This document shows, piece after piece, positions 1-11,307 of a stretch of DNA of 64,000 nucleotides. Made by a program: the position numbers and the translations under genes. The notes beneath the pieces are model-generated. The model did no database searches, was not told the origin of the DNA, and saw only the letters and a program-made list of their open reading frames with translations. The DNA comes from Apiospora phragmitis (lineage: Eukaryota > Ascomycota > Sordariomycetes > Amphisphaeriales > Apiosporaceae), in NCBI GenBank assembly GCA_038363925.1, contig JAQQWL010000015.1, positions 2,108,001-2,172,000 on the forward strand. Direction: 5' to 3'. Position 1 is the first letter of the stretch. Every line of letters starts with the position of its first letter.

Positions 1-224
1 CTTCTCTGCGATCCACCGTTATCGCAAATTGTGCCCGATCCACGTCATTTACAACCAGAAAGAATGGGATGATGCCTGTTGGAACTACTATATGCTGACC
101 AACTCGGAAGAACCGGTGATGCAGACTGTCTGGCTGGAATGCCAGCACTTTTTTGCATATGCTTCCTTCGTTGTGGCGCATCCTCTGTAACCCTGCTGTT
201 CCATTTCTCGGCGCGCCGGATTAC
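1..224. other. 3' flank of the MFS gene
   Basis: Sequence downstream of the MFS transporter stop codon. Short open frames here are antisense or chance readings. I see no gene, RNA or repeat. The left window edge may cut a neighbouring 3' UTR. Confidence 0.5.
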
Positions 225-2089
225 TCATTCTTCGTGAGGTGAGACCACCCTCGGCACCAGATACCAGCAGAATGCGCTGGCTGCGATGAGAGCCAGCACA
301 ATGGGCTGCAGGACCGCTACACCCGCGCTCGTCGCTACCAGCCCGGTTATCGACGGGAAAATGGCGCCGCCAGCTTGCGCGAGGACAAAGATGAAACCTG
401 CGAGGTGGCCCAGCCGTGCCCCCCACGGACGGACCCCCCTTTGTCAGTCATGTTTGTTCGTATTGCGGGGTGTTCTGTTCTTGTTTGTCATGGGGACTCG
501 GACGCGTGACAGAAAAAGACACACTTACCAAGAGCTGCGGACTGCGATTTTTTAGGGAACAGCTGGGAAGCCACTGACATGCCCTATCAAATGATGATGA
601 ACATACACGAACGGTTACGCACAGCAGCAGTGCTGACGCCTCTGTCTGTCTGTCTGTCTATTTATAGGTAAGTAACTTACCGTAGCGAAGAACGGCCCCG
701 AGAAGAAGCCCATGAGACCGAGCGCGGCCGCGCTAGCGACGACGCTGGGCTGCAGCCAGAAGACGAGCTGCAGCGCGACGCAGGCGGCGCTGTAGGCGAG
801 CAGCATCGGCCGCTCGCCGAGGCGGAAGGTGGGCTCGGCCAGCAGGAGCCGGCCCAGGAGCAGGCCGCCGTACAGGCCCGTGGGCACGTAACCCATGGCG
901 GACAGGGCGCCGCCGCGCGCCGTTGTCAGGAAGGCGACGACCCAGCCGCCTGCCGTCAGCAGGGCGCCGAAGTGGAAGAAGTAGAAGAGGCTTAGGAGCC
1001 AGAGGGGGTGGGAGTGGAGGACGAGGGTGGCTAGCTCGCGGAAGGCGGCTCTGGTCTTTCTGCGCTTTTGGGGTTGGTGTTGCTGCTCGCTGTCTGTTGC
1101 CGCTGGCGGCGTATTGTTATTGGAGGGATGGTAAGTTCGTAGTAGTCTGCTGGTGCTGCTGCTCCAGAGGCTGTCCCTGAAGGCCAGGGCTACGCCGGCC
1201 ATGTTCAGGACGCCGATGCCGATCAAGATGAAATAGACCCTCCTCCAGCCCTCTACCCCCGCAGTAGTAGCAGTAGTAGTAGCACTTGGTGACGTTTTCG
1301 ACGTTGACGTGGTGGAAGTGGCGAGGCCCGTTGCGATCAGCGGCCCCACGAGGCAGCCGAGCGCGTAGCACGCGTGGATGAAGCCGAGCCAGCGGTGCGG
1401 CACGTTGGGGAGGCCGCTCACGAACGTGTTGGCGTGCGAGTCCTGATAGGCCATGCCTAGGGCCTGCACGAAGAAAGTGGCGCAGAACAGCGGGAAGAGC
1501 GAGGAGCCACCGCCGCCCCAGGGCATCCGCAGACACTGCGCCAGCAGCTGCAGCGCCGCGCCCAAGGTCAGGAGCTGGCCCAGCTTGAGGTGTGCCGTGA
1601 ACAGCGGGCCGGTGGCGGCGGCGAGGAACCAGCCGGCGAAGGTGGATACATAGCTATGGTATTATACGGAACGGCAAAGGGTTAGTTAGTCCTAGGGCTA
1701 GTATAGTGCTTGCTAATAGACATGATGTTTTCCTCGGTAGTATTTTGAGTTACTGTTCATGTTACCTACATGAAGGCTACTTCGCCAGTCCCGATGCGGA
1801 ATGTGTCGATGATGTAAGGTATCAAGGGCCCCAGCGTACCGTCGTTGACGCCGGCGCAGAAGAAGGAAAAGCCGGCAACGAGTAACTTGAAGTATGGGGC
1901 CGCTGTTGCTCGGTTCACTACAGCGTGTTGCATACTCGCAGGACCAGTGTCGGCAGGAGTCATCGCGGGAGATGTTGCTACTTGAGAATCCCCGAGGTCA
2001 CCTCCATGATGATATTCATGTTGTTGTTGTTCGAGCTCGACCATGGGGATGGGCTGGAGCTCATTGGCGGTTACCGTCTGTGTGGACAT
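225..2089 (-). CDS. Major facilitator superfamily transporter
   Basis: Four exons join cleanly: 2089-1770, 1653-681, 583-529 and 397-225, giving 506 residues with phases 2, 0 and 1 matching at each junction. Introns are 1654-1769, 584-680 and 398-528, all GT-AG. The start was chosen as the Met beginning MSTQTV, after which a polar cytosolic tail of about 60 residues precedes the first membrane helix. Helix 1 carries FFCAGVNDGTLGPLIPY, and the last exon gives FIFVLAQAGGAIFPSITG, both typical of a fungal MFS group related to yeast Bsc6. A low-complexity Ser/Thr-rich loop lies in the middle, with another polar linker (QQHQPQKRRK) near the central loop. The substrate cannot be inferred. It should be a plasma or internal membrane carrier. 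The gene is divergent from HID1 across 2.7 kb. The small 55-nt exon and a TCTG repeat in intron 2 are easy for gene callers to miss. Confidence 0.88.
641..659. repeat. (TCTG)n microsatellite in an intron
   Basis: About five TCTG units lie inside the second intron of the MFS gene. No function is suggested. Confidence 0.9.
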
Positions 2090-4837
2090 ATTGACGTGAA
2101 GAGTCGGTAGCAAAAAGAGACGACAGAGACTATTGCTGCGCAGCAACAGCATCACATATTGGAAGTGCTGGTAGTTTTGTACCGGTAACCAACCATCTGG
2201 CTTTGTATCTTGCGAGACAGACATCACGTCGCTTCATGATTCGCTCGCTTAGCGAGAGGCGTGAAGCAATTCGGTTGAAGTCCGGCAGATGTGTCGATCA
2301 GAGATGCCTCGGCGGCCCCGACATCCCGAGTAGAACCCCGAACCCGGCGCGTGGCCTCGTTTTATCAACCTGTGCAACCTCTTGAGGGTATGTGTGCTGC
2401 TCTGACTGCACTTTGGATGGGGGTTCTGAAGGAGTACGTCTACTATGTCCATGGTCCGCAAGGCATACACCATGGAACAAACAGCATGTAAATGTGGCTG
2501 CAGTTGATAGGCCTACGATTGGTACTTTATGTTGACTTACCTAGTCCGTGGTTATGATGAGAGAGACAGTCTTCCAAGGGTATAAAGGACATTTGTATCA
2601 ACAGTAGAGACTTGGTAAGGACGAGGTGATGTATGACCACATTTCATCCTGTTGCCTTGATGGCACGCCCTAAACAGGTGTGTTCCTCGTGTGGCTGTAA
2701 CAAGTGACTCAGTCACTGGGAAGGACATGAGAGCTCATCATCTAGACTCACATAAGTAGCAGGCAGGTGATTTTTGGGAGCGATTGCTGTTGACCCTATT
2801 CACGAATACTATACATGTCTGGTCCCCTCCTGATGTAGTAGAACATCGAGGGCCACCTGACCGTGTTGATGGGAGGAAATGGATCAAGGCGAGGGACAGA
2901 CACGAACAACGATCCCGCTGATGGCTGGTGCGAAGCGGCCTCGAGACTCGCCTTCGCCAACATCAATACAGCTTCAATCAATAACTTAAAAGTGCATCAA
3001 ACTCGAGTGACATAGAGAAATGCATCGGACCGTCCTTCATACGTTACACCAACCACTACAGTATCGGTCAACCACCCTTGTATCCACGAAACCATCACCG
3101 ACCATGGTAGCCTGAATCGAGACATCGACGACCCCCGGTACACAGTACCGAGCACGACCGATAAGGAATAGGTGATACGAACGAGTCTAAAACCGACCAC
3201 GAAAAGAGGCCGAGAGATAGAAGACCAGACTTGGAATCAAATTCTACCCAGTCGAAGATGTTCAGGCATGCTCGTGTGAATTTGGCACCACTTGCGTTGG
3301 CACCACTTGATGAAGTGTATACCTTACCGAAAATACGACATAGAGATGGGTGATCTAGCATCTCGCTTACAGTGAGATCTTGGCCTATTCAACCGAACTG
3401 GATGATCTCATCGGGCGTGGGAGGCGTGGTCAAATCATGGCCAAACCCGTTTTCTTTGAAGCTTGTGTTCAATCTGCCCAGTCAAATCCGCATTCCCTTC
3501 GCTGCTTCGGGCTTCAGGGATAAGGCGCTGCTGTTGTTTGAGACGCTCGATTGAATTGATGGAATTATGCTTCGGACGTTCTTGGTCGCTCGCGATCATG
3601 TGGTGTACACGACAGGCCTTTTGATTAACTTGTCGGGTCATACCTGGGGCATCGGCGACGGCCTCTCTTGTCCATCCTCTTGAGGGATGCCCTCTTTCAG
3701 AACGAATACAATAGCTGATGAGCAAGGTGGTCGAGGTGCGCAGAGAAAGTAGCAAAGATTGAGACGACGGTGGCGACAACTTGTAAACTTGAGGACCACA
3801 GGCATAGTAGACATGCTCCCTTGGGTAAACATATCCCAAGTGCTGTGAACACCGCGTTGGCAGCATCCAGCTGACTGTTCTCATGCGAATCAATTCCATT
3901 GCCAGCTCGTCCGATACGTAATTCGATTCGATAACCTGCTGTATCCTCTAATCCGATCCTCGTTTGCCGTTGTGCCCTTGGACGCCTTCTTCCTCACATC
4001 GATCCACGAAGGACCGGCTGCGATGAAAAAGGAAAAAACAGAGATGCAATACTCAGCATAAGGGTTACAAAAATTCCCTACCCGGCCGAAGCCAAGTAGG
4101 AGCGGTCTTAGTTTAGTTTTCAACTAGCAAAAACGCAATCTCGGACGAATCCTCACTGATATGCGTAAAGCCCGTGCACCAGGATGGGGAAGAAAAGAAG
4201 AGAGGAAAGTAGAGAGGACTGGAGGAGAGGGAAATATTTATACGGCTGGTAGAGTGGGACTTATCGATTGTACTTAATTGGTGATTTGATTAATAGGTGG
4301 GCACCTCAATCCCCCCCATGCCTACCTAATCTTTAGGGAAGAAACCGTTATCCGTTATCCTACCAAAAGTCGAGATTGATTGTCCGTCACGCTTTTTTAA
4401 CACTGCAAGGTAGAAAAAGGACTTTTACTATGAGACTCGAAACAGATCATACAAGCAGTTGCAATTTATGGTTCAATTCGTCTGGTTTGGGTTCTATTGT
4501 GAGACGAGTGCATTACACGGGGCTCATTGCTTCCTTAACCTAAGGACATGTATCCTTGGGAGAGCTGCTGAGGGTTGATGAGGGAAAATGAGCTGGCCTG
4601 ACCGTAAATGACGCTAACCAGGCCGTTATCTGGTCTGCCATCAATTGAATACAATGCAGAGTGTGTCCACAGCCTGTTCGTTCCCACGTCCGTGAATTCA
4701 ACGTCATATCGCGCCGCAACCCGTCGGCAACATCGTATCGTAAATAAATACAACTCTCCATACATTGTCTTGCCGAGTACCCATCCAGGTCTGGCCCATT
4801 GCCCTAGACTGTTGTGCCATGCTATGACGCTGCCACC
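2090..4837. other. Intergenic region between divergent MFS and HID1 genes
   Basis: This 2.7-kb stretch must hold both promoters. Several open frames of 60-154 codons occur on both strands (for example 3435-3899 minus and 4535-4765 minus), but none shows a recognised motif or supported splice structure. A C-rich run lies near 4312-4318. I see no tRNA or repeat family. Confidence 0.5.
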
Positions 4838-7725
4838 ATGGGCGCCAGCGACTCCAAGCTAGTATTTAAGAAGGGCATCTTCAGGCTCTCAGAGGAAAGA
4901 CACATACCCGCCGACGATGAGTATTGGACCCAGGTACGCCATCTCCCATGTCGCACAGATGACACAAGCTGATCCCCCATTTTCTCTAGTTCTGGGAGCT
5001 CCCGGAATCTTCAGAAGACATCTTCAGCCTCTTCGCGCCGGCTGATATTCGACGAACGCGGGACAACGCTATAGAGAATCTAGAAACGCTGATATTAGCC
5101 GTCACCTCACGGCTGTTCATATTGCGCCATCATCCTTCGTTTCCCGACACCGAGCTTGCACCCGAGCGAGATGCCTTGAACTGCATTCGGGTCCTGACCC
5201 GTATACTGCCGTATATATACGAGGTAGAGAGCCTGCAGGGCTGGGAAGACCAGTTCTTCTGGGGCACGAGGCGGAAACGGACAAGACGAGCTACTCTGAA
5301 GAACGAGGTGCTCTTCGACGAAGCGCAGGTCGACGAAGCCGAAACGAAACCACCAGCGGACGAGTTCGAGGAAGCGAAACCCTTGGCAGAGGAGCTGATA
5401 GATACCCTCATCGACCTGCTATTCTTCTCGGACCTCACGGTGCCCAAGCAACCACACGGCAAGCCCAAAGTCACATATGCCATATGGCAGAGCGGAGTGG
5501 GCTGCAACACGGCGGTGGCAACAACCAAGGAGCACGAAAACAACCGCAGCGAAATCCTCCGACTGCTACTGACGTTGGCCGGCCAGAGCATGTACGAATC
5601 ACCCAGCGTCTTGCCTACTAAGGGCACCAAGGCATTGACCTACCTCTGCACATGCCCAGACAAGCAAGTGGTGCTGTCAGTGTTATGCTCTTTGCTGAAT
5701 ACGGTACGTTTTGCCCCTACCAGTAATATAGCCAACAGCCTCTGACCCCATCTAGACACTCAAATACAACCCTGCGAGCTGGAGGGTGCCATACAATGCT
5801 CTGGTGTTCAAGGATCCGAAAGAAATACTGGTGACATACACGTTGCAGCTCTTGCTGGTGACAATACTCTATCCAATCCCCGAGACCAACTCCGGCACAT
5901 CACAGAAGAACTACTATCGGCACTTTCTTGGCAGGCTACACCGGCCTCAGGACTTCCAGTTCATCGTGGATGGCATGACCCGGATTCTGAATCAGCCCTT
6001 CCACGCGAACACCACATCCTATATACCCGGAACACAGGCGGTAACTAAGTTCTCACCTGAGACCATCATGCTGTTCTGGGAGATCACGCAGTGCAACAAG
6101 CGGTTCAGGTCGTACATGATTGACACGGAGAGAGCTCACGACTTTCTCATCCTGATACTCTTCTACGCCACCGAGTACAAGTTGGACGCTTCGAAGCAAG
6201 GTGTCGTCCGCATGTGCGCTTTCCTCCTGCAGACACTAAGCGTAGAACCGAAATTCGGCATGAAACTCAACAAATCTTTCGAGGGTCAAAACACTCTACC
6301 GCTGGTCATCAGGATTGCTGGGTTCAAAGGAACTTATGCCGACTTCTTGATACAAGTAAGTATTGTAGATAGACCCCCTTTAAATCATGTGTATACTAAA
6401 AGTCACAGTCCATCTACAGTCTCATAACTACGAGCCAAGGCAAACTCTCAGTCATCTACCCAGCTCTGTTGGCTGTGATCAACAATATATCAGCGTACTT
6501 GGAAGGTATCAACGGAACTACGTGCTCTAGACTTCTGCAATTGTTTTCATCCATGTCCTCCCCGTCATTCCTCCTGGCCAATGATAGCAACCACGATCTC
6601 CTGAGATCATTGCTGGAATCCATGAATGCTATCATTGAGCATCAATACAAGAGTAAGTCACTGAGACATGTCACGTCCATATTCGATTGACTGACGCGCT
6701 GTAGCAAACCCACAATTCGTCTACACAATCCTCAAACATAAGAAACGCTTCGAAGCATTGCGCTCCTTTACACTTGAGAGTGGCCAAGCGGAGATCGAGA
6801 GACGCAACCGCCAGCGAAAGGAGTCCGGCCAGCCGACCGATCCATTAGATCTCAGTTCAAGGGACTCCGTGGACAGCCTGCGAAGTCCTACCACAGCACA
6901 ACCTCGGACACCCACACTAAGTGACGTTCCGGAAGATGGCACATTTGCCATTGGGGATGATGAAGATGATAGTGACGAGGATGATGATGATGATGATGAT
7001 GAGCGTCCAACACCCGCTCAATCAAGTCCTAGGCAGCCTCCATCTCGAGCCTCGTCGATTGCCGATCCAGAGGACGCCGTCCCAACGCAACTAAGAGGGA
7101 TGTCGGAGAAAGCTCGAGGAAAGATGCCCGCCGGCACACCCTCGTTCTCAAGACAGAACAGTATTACCAGTCTGAGCGGCTTCTCTGCCCAAGCAGGCGG
7201 GTCAGCACCCGGCATGTTTGAGCCGTCGGCGCATTGGATCGAGAGTTGGCTTCCGGAACTGCCCCTCCACACCGTTCTGACTGTCATCCAGCAACTCACA
7301 GTGCTGATTAATCGCCAGGACCTGGCTGCTGGGGACGCCGCGTCTCCAGCTATTATGCAGAAAATCCGAGATGCCGATCTTGTCGGCATTGACCTACGCC
7401 TATCCGGGTCCATTCCTTTGAATGGTCGCCGCTGGCTCTTGGCTGGTACGAGTCGCTGGTGTGGGGGTTTGCCTTTGCCAGTGAGATGCAGATCGCCAAG
7501 GGAACTGCCGGTGTCTGGAACGGGACCGCCATCAAGCTGTTCCGGGTGCAAGGAACGGCACCTCAAGGGCCCAGCTTGGCCAGCCCCCGAGGCGCTATTG
7601 ACATGGTCGGAACATCAATCGTATCTCGAATCGGGGCGATGAACCTACAAGGAGGGCAAGATGCCGGTGCTGCTTCTTCGGCCGGTGGCAGTGCAGCGCC
7701 GAACCGGAACACTCAGGAGCAGTGA
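4838..7725 (+). CDS. HID1-family (high-temperature-induced dauer-forming protein 1) protein, frame broken near 7393
   Basis: Exons are 4838-4933, 4990-5703, 5756-6355, 6409-6652 and 6705-7725, with introns of 52-56 nt. The start has a strong context (GCCACCATGGG) and encodes MGASDSK, a good N-myristoylation signal as in animal HID1. HID1 proteins are peripheral Golgi/trans-Golgi proteins acting in secretory sorting. Family features seen are the helical N-terminal block, LKYNPASWRVPYN at the exon 2/3 junction, and the C-terminal EWSPLALGWYESLVWGF block followed by VWNGTAIKLFRVQ. An acidic tract (about residues 636-650) lies in a disordered linker. Between GID and PTPIRVHSFEW the reading frame slips by one base near 7393, so the conserved C-terminus lies in another frame. 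One added base would give about 891 residues. I see no splice sites that could bridge this. A sequencing error is more likely than a pseudogene because conservation continues on both sides. Confidence 0.88.
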
Positions 7726-9371
7726 GTAAGAGACGGACCTAATATCATGGTTGATATCGGGAAGAGGGAGCGGTGGCTTTTGCGCACATGGACAACGGCG
7801 ATTAGTATAATAGTAAGGCCATGAGCCGCATCTTCAGGGGGACAGGGGCGGGCATTAGTGGTTTGTATGGTCCTGTATAGCATCGGCGGGAGTAACTGAG
7901 ATACATTCTGGAATCCATTCCAGCCATCCTGATGTGCCTCATTCTGCGATTCCGTCGTGCCTGGTCCAGACCCTCGCAAGGGACATATCACCCAAGACGT
8001 CGTGCCCTGTTTGAAGCACTATGGTCGTGATCTATTTATTGACTGGCTACGCTGACTCCCTGCCCCAAGTCCAAAATTACAGTCTTTTTTATCGTCCCTC
8101 GTAGGAAAGTGCGCGTTATAGAAACCAACGTGCTTTTCCAACCTGTCATGAGGTGTGGTTACTGATGTGCCCCTATTCGGAAAGCCTTAATTCGTACTAG
8201 TACGTGTGGCGTGCGGCGACACGTAAGTCATGAGCTTTGGTATGATGACCAGTGACGGATATAGTTCCAGACATTCGTAGCCTCATGCTGTGCTTGATAT
8301 CTTGATCCACACGTGAGATGTATTGTTGCACTACGGAATAAAAGAGGCAGAATGATTCAATCCTCAATGCCACATCGACGGTGACTTCATAGTAGTACAG
8401 TAGTATACTGCAAGGTCCACTCAGTTATTTGTGCCAAGGCTACTGTGCTATGCATTCCCTCCTGGAGGTCCTATACTTGTGGATTTAGAAGAGAAAGGGC
8501 GTGCCGAACTTGCATGGCAGCTCATTGCTTGAGCCGGCCCGGTGACAGGCAATGCTACGCACCACGGCATGAACGAACAAGCGCATGAACGCCAATTTCA
8601 CGGACCAGCATGCAGTCAGTCTAGCTTGCTCAAGTCGGCTGAGGCCTGCAGTAGCATCGTGGGGAAGCGGTCACAGGCGAAACTCATCAGCTCATATATG
8701 GTTTCCTTCTGTCTGACTACTAGACAGAAAGCTACGGCAGTGTGCGGGATAGACGACTATGTATTGGAGTTTTGATCAATGTTGATTACACTATCAGGGC
8801 AGTTCAAATAGGGAATATCATAACATCAGGATTATAAATGTAGAACAGTGCCTTTGTTGTGCGCAATGCGGAAAGCTCTTACTAGGCTCGGCCGTAATCC
8901 ATGCGCCGCATACGATGACGAACAACATGGGGGATGGCATTTAGACGTTAGGTGTATGCAAAACGTCATTTTCCATGAAGGCAACCAGGCAAAACTCCGG
9001 AGGCTCATCAATCATATCATCTCGGAAATCCCTCCGAAAAGAGAGAGAGATGCATCAAGATCGGGAGCTCTGGGTGCGGTCAACAACTGGCTGAGGTGAC
9101 CGATCACCCCTCAAGTCGAGACGAATGACGTTTCACCAATGCAGACAAAAGCTTGGGGCGCGGGCGTCGCTTCTGGCCGCTGACTGTGACCATGACTACG
9201 CGATGGGGGCACCCAAGATGGAATTATTAGACACTTGTTCCATGCACCCAGCCTTCTTTCTTTTATCGACACAGTCAGTAAGCATAAGCAGTATGTAAGC
9301 TGGTAAGACAACATGGAACGAACATGTCTTCTCTTCTGTTTATGGAAGTCGAATATTATGTCAGTCAGGTG

Positions 9372-9407
9372 GGCTATCAAGCCAGCCAGCCAGATAGCTT
9401 GATAGCC
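9372..9407. repeat. 11-bp perfect inverted repeat (hairpin)
   Basis: The arms GGCTATCAAGC (9372-9382) and GCTTGATAGCC (9397-9407) are exact reverse complements around a 14-nt spacer containing CAGCCAGC repeats. No T-tract follows, so it does not look like a Pol III terminator. Its role is unknown. It could be a transposon footprint, a protein-binding dyad or chance. Confidence 0.7.
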
Positions 9408-11274
9408 TACTGCCTAGGTTACTCGCTAGGTATTCGTTATGGGCTTCGAATCTTCGATGGTGGCTGGCAGGTTGCGGCCGCAGTGGAGGAGCAAGGTACA
9501 TTAAAGTGCATGGCACGGACGCGACTCGGCCCTGTAACATAACATGGCAGACCGATCCCAGCCATGTGAACTATGCTGCTATGCATTTGCGTCCTTGCGT
9601 CCTGTCTGTATTGGATTTGGGCCGGTTTCCGAACTGCGTCGCCGAGAAAAGGACCTAGCAGCTACATACCGCACTGGACCTGGTATCATTGCCATGACAT
9701 TACGGAGTACTGAAGACATAGGCCGGGGTTGCACGAGCTGCCGCGGGAGGAGGAGATCTGGCAGCTCTCGCACGCCCCTTTTATTGTCTCTTGTCCTCTT
9801 GGCCTGAGTGGCTATATCGCAGCGCTTGGTTCTCTCGACTAGTAGGCCAATAGGGAGCGAAAGGTTATAAACAACAACGATAAAGTCTGCCGCGGGTGAG
9901 TGAAAGTTAAGCGCCGCTGCCAGGCTATCCCCCTTTTCACCATTTCATCCCCGTGGATGTACTTGTATGTATGCAATAATATAAGCGCCAATGTGAAAGA
10001 GAGAGATTTCACAGGATCTGCATGTAAACAGAGAGGAGCGCGACAGAGCGAAACACCAACATCGCACCTCTGTGTTTTGCTTTACCAACTGAATGGCTCG
10101 CTGATGGCCCGGAAGGGTTCGCCAGGATTCAATTCAATTCACATACTTAGCCGCGCTTATTCGACAGCAAATGAGTGGGTGAGTGAGGAGGACGCAGGCT
10201 ACCTCTGCGGCCGCATACTGCGGCAACTTGGAGGAGGAGGAAGAAGGATCATTACTGTTCATTGGGTTTAACCGTGCTGCTGGTACCGAGAGGCTGTTTC
10301 TTTGCGTCAGGGGTTGATGACGATGTGGGTTACGGTAAGATAGATATGCCCATGAATATTCTGGCCCATCCATGGCATCGGGATGACTACCACGTGAGAG
10401 AGAGAAAATACCAATGCAGGAGCATGAATCGGTCCTTAAGGTGAGGCGTGAAATGAAGGGTCCTGCCTGCCTGTCCGCCCTTCACCGCTTCGTTGGTTTC
10501 TTCTTTTAAACTGTTAGACAAGCTTGGGAACCGGGAAGATTGGACACACACAAGACACGAGGGCCTTGCCTAGTGCTTTGGCTGCTAAATGGTTCGACGG
10601 TGGGAATGTGTAGCCACGATGAGGTCACACGAGGAACGGGGGCTTATTGTACTGAAATCTTTCGACAATCAGGCCACGAGCCGTACCCGCCATAGGGGAG
10701 CACAAGAGAGAGAGAGTCATTTATTACTTCTACTGAATCTGAATTACCGCGGCTGGGTTCGCAAGGGGAACCGTTTATGGATTGATGAGAGATGTCTCTC
10801 GACTGGATACATCCTAGGATGTATCAATTAGCCCCAGCTGGAGGCACCGACCCAGCCACCCCAAGCACAAGGGCCAAGGGGCCGGCAAGAGGAAAGAAGT
10901 GGCCCCTGATAGGGCACCCCGTCTTCGGTGGACACCAAAGCTGTCACAGAACCGTTAGCAGCAGCTCTTTTAGTAACAACGACAGAAGACGGCGCCTGAT
11001 GCGGCTCGAGATGAAATATCGTGTGTAACTCGTCAGCAGTTTGTCAGGTAGAGATTAAAGATCTGCCACACTCATGAGGGAATAAGACTGAGAACGGGAT
11101 ATTATATCCGCTCACCTCCTTCTCGTTTTTTATTCTGTTCCCTACGGTATTGCCTTTTGGGCTTCAGACTGATGGCAGCTCGCCATTGGCCGTAGGCGTA
11201 GGTTACATGACACACCTCACACTCACACAAGTACCTCGAAAGTCGGGGGTTCTTTTGGTTGATTCGATGTGGTT

Positions 11275-11307
11275 GGGGGGGACGGAGGGGGGGGGGAAGC
11301 TCGGGGG
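11275..11307 (+). repeat. G-rich tract with quadruplex potential
   Basis: Runs of 7, 2, 10 and 5 consecutive G occur within 33 nt on the plus strand, enough for four G3 runs. It lies in a gene-free stretch. Run lengths may be inaccurate, given the indel problems elsewhere in the window. Confidence 0.6.

Noticed and set aside
3435..3899. 154-codon open frame on the minus strand
   Set aside because: Nothing recognisable and no splice or start support.
4535..4765. 76-codon minus-strand frame close to the HID1 start
   Set aside because: It would leave only about 70 nt between two divergent start codons and has no recognised domain.
7380..7410. Programmed ribosomal frameshifting as the cause of the breaks
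   Set aside because: No slippery heptamer or shared downstream structure is visible, and the affected genes are unrelated families not known to use it.
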